Positions 5,859 to 6,553 of a stretch of 6,553 nt of DNA are shown in pieces. The stretch covers positions 1-6,553 of the forward strand of contig URKO01000069.1 in NCBI GenBank assembly GCA_900548415.1. The letters run 5' to 3'. The position numbers and the translations under genes are program-made. This DNA is from an uncultured Porphyromonas sp. (GTDB lineage: Bacteria > Bacteroidota > Bacteroidia > Bacteroidales > Porphyromonadaceae). The notes beneath the pieces were generated by a model. It ran no database searches. It was not told the DNA's origin and saw only the letters and a program-made list of their open reading frames with translations. The number at the start of each line of letters is the position of its first letter. The stretch's first letter is position 1.

Positions 5859-6353
5859 TTACTCTTCTGTGGCTTGTAGTAGCTCACGCACCTTTGCGAT
5901 GAGCTCTTGCTCACCACCATCGGTGTATCCGCTATGAGAGAATGCGACACGCCCCTTGCCATCGATGACGAATACGTGGGGTATCATATTGACATTCATA
6001 GCTCGCTTGAAGTCTCCATTGGGATCTAGTAAGACTTCGTACTCAAAGCCGAGAGCATCGACTAGAGGCTTGACGCGATCAGCGTTTTGCCCCTCATCGA
6101 TAGATACCGCGATGAGCTTGACGCCCGTCTCCTCCTGCCAGTCTACATACTCCTCGTGTATCGCCTTGAGCTCACGGAGACAAGGCTTGCACCAGGTAGC
6201 GAAGAATGAGATGATAAAGGGCTTGCCGTCGTTACTCAGTTCGCTCGTGTTGACTACATTGTTCTGTAGATCCTTGAGCTCTACTTGAGGTAGCTGCGCT
6301 TGCGCTAGGGTGACTACTATGAGGGATAGTAGTATAGTTAGAACGTGCTTCAT
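5859..6353 (-). CDS. Exported TlpA/ResA-like thioredoxin
   Basis: This is a 164-residue periplasmic thiol-disulfide oxidoreductase of the TlpA/ResA/AhpC-TSA-like thioredoxin family, probably reducing or isomerising disulfides in envelope proteins. The start at 6353 gives a signal peptide (MKHVLTILLSLIVVTLAQAQ) with likely cleavage after AQA. An extended in-frame start at 6416 would overlap the upstream gene and hide this signal. The active site is WCKPC (cysteines 55 and 58, the only two in the protein), preceded by IISFFAT and followed by a helix. IAVSIDEG is the next strand, and MIPHVFVID supplies the cis-proline at 125. There is no lipobox, so it should be soluble. Its stop is followed by two hairpins before the barrel gene. 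It lies 29 nt after the upstream partial gene, so those two are likely one transcript. The natural substrate and the reducing partner are not visible. Confidence 0.9.
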   Translation of the reverse strand: MKHVLTILLSLIVVTLAQAQLPQVELKDLQNNVVNTSELSNDGKPFIISFFATWCKPCLRELKAIHEEYVDWQEETGVKLIAVSIDEGQNADRVKPLVDALGFEYEVLLDPNGDFKRAMNVNMIPHVFVIDGKGRVAFSHSGYTDGGEQELIAKVRELLQATEE

Positions 6354-6382
6354 ATTAGTGTCTGTTGATTTAGGTGTGTATG

Positions 6383-6553
6383 TTACTTGACGGTGATTGC
6401 GACGTTGATCGTCCAAGAGAGTGTCTCGCTACCATCTTCAGGGATGAGCTTGACGACGATACGGTTCTTGTAGGTCTCACCAGCAGGTGTAGAGAGCTTG
6501 AAGTGGAGCCAACCACCAGTCATATCACCCTTATTCTTGATAGGGCCCTTCTC
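6383..6553 (-). CDS. 3' end of an unidentified gene (partial, 56 codons)
   Basis: The frame is open from the window edge to TAA at 6383-6385. It encodes a C-terminal segment including GGWLHFKLSTPAGETYKN and ending in WTINVAITVK. The alternation of hydrophobic and polar residues suggests beta strands, as in an Ig-like or other extracellular beta-sandwich domain. No family is recognisable from 56 residues. It has no cysteine. It ends 29 nt before the tlpA start on the same strand, so it is probably the preceding gene of the same operon and, by context, likely an exported protein. A fusion or overlap with tlpA is not indicated. Confidence 0.7.
   Translation of the reverse strand, partial: EKGPIKNKGDMTGGWLHFKLSTPAGETYKNRIVVKLIPEDGSETLSWTINVAITVK

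Noticed and set aside
6354..6416. N-terminal extension of the TlpA-like gene to an ATG at 6416
   Set aside because: It would overlap the upstream partial gene and hide a clean signal peptide starting at 6353.

Overview
The window looks like chromosomal DNA of a Bacteroidales bacterium, most likely a Porphyromonas-type organism. Three things suggest this. All credible genes lie on the minus strand and lack clear Shine-Dalgarno sites. Two intergenic regions carry the Bacteroidetes sigma -7 element TAnnTTTG, both times as TATCTTTGC. The protein families (an Omp28-like lipoprotein, a DUF6029-like outer-membrane protein and an exported TlpA-like thioredoxin) are typical of this phylum. Genus assignment is inference from gene content and style, not from a database match.

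Read in the direction of transcription (high to low coordinates), the window opens with the last 56 codons of an unidentified gene (6383-6553). A signal-peptide-bearing TlpA/ResA-like thioredoxin follows (5859-6353), then a 576-residue outer-membrane beta-barrel protein (3982-5712) and an Omp28-like lipoprotein with a CINC motif (3116-3940). A strong hairpin at 3035-3074 followed by a T-rich stretch closes the group. Spacings of 29 and 41 nt join the first two and the last two genes. The 146-nt gap between tlpA and the barrel gene holds two hairpins, so transcription may be partly uncoupled there. Each of the three complete envelope proteins carries one close cysteine pair, which suggests a cell-envelope thiol/disulfide unit.

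A separate gene for a copper-exporting P1B-type ATPase, CopA (544-2724), lies downstream with its own -7 element. The first 42 bases hold the 5' end of one more minus-strand gene, again with a -7 element. No copper regulator or chaperone is visible.

The two noncoding stretches (43-543 and 2725-3115) are dense with short repeats. They include near-palindromic GTAGGGRCG.../...GTCCG elements with compensating arm changes, a perfect 27-bp inverted repeat, palindromes built on CACGTG and TACGTA, heptamer tandem repeats, and a module of about 45 bp present in the same orientation on both sides of copA. This repeat architecture is the least explained part of the window. I see no convincing new defence, mobile or RNA-guided system.
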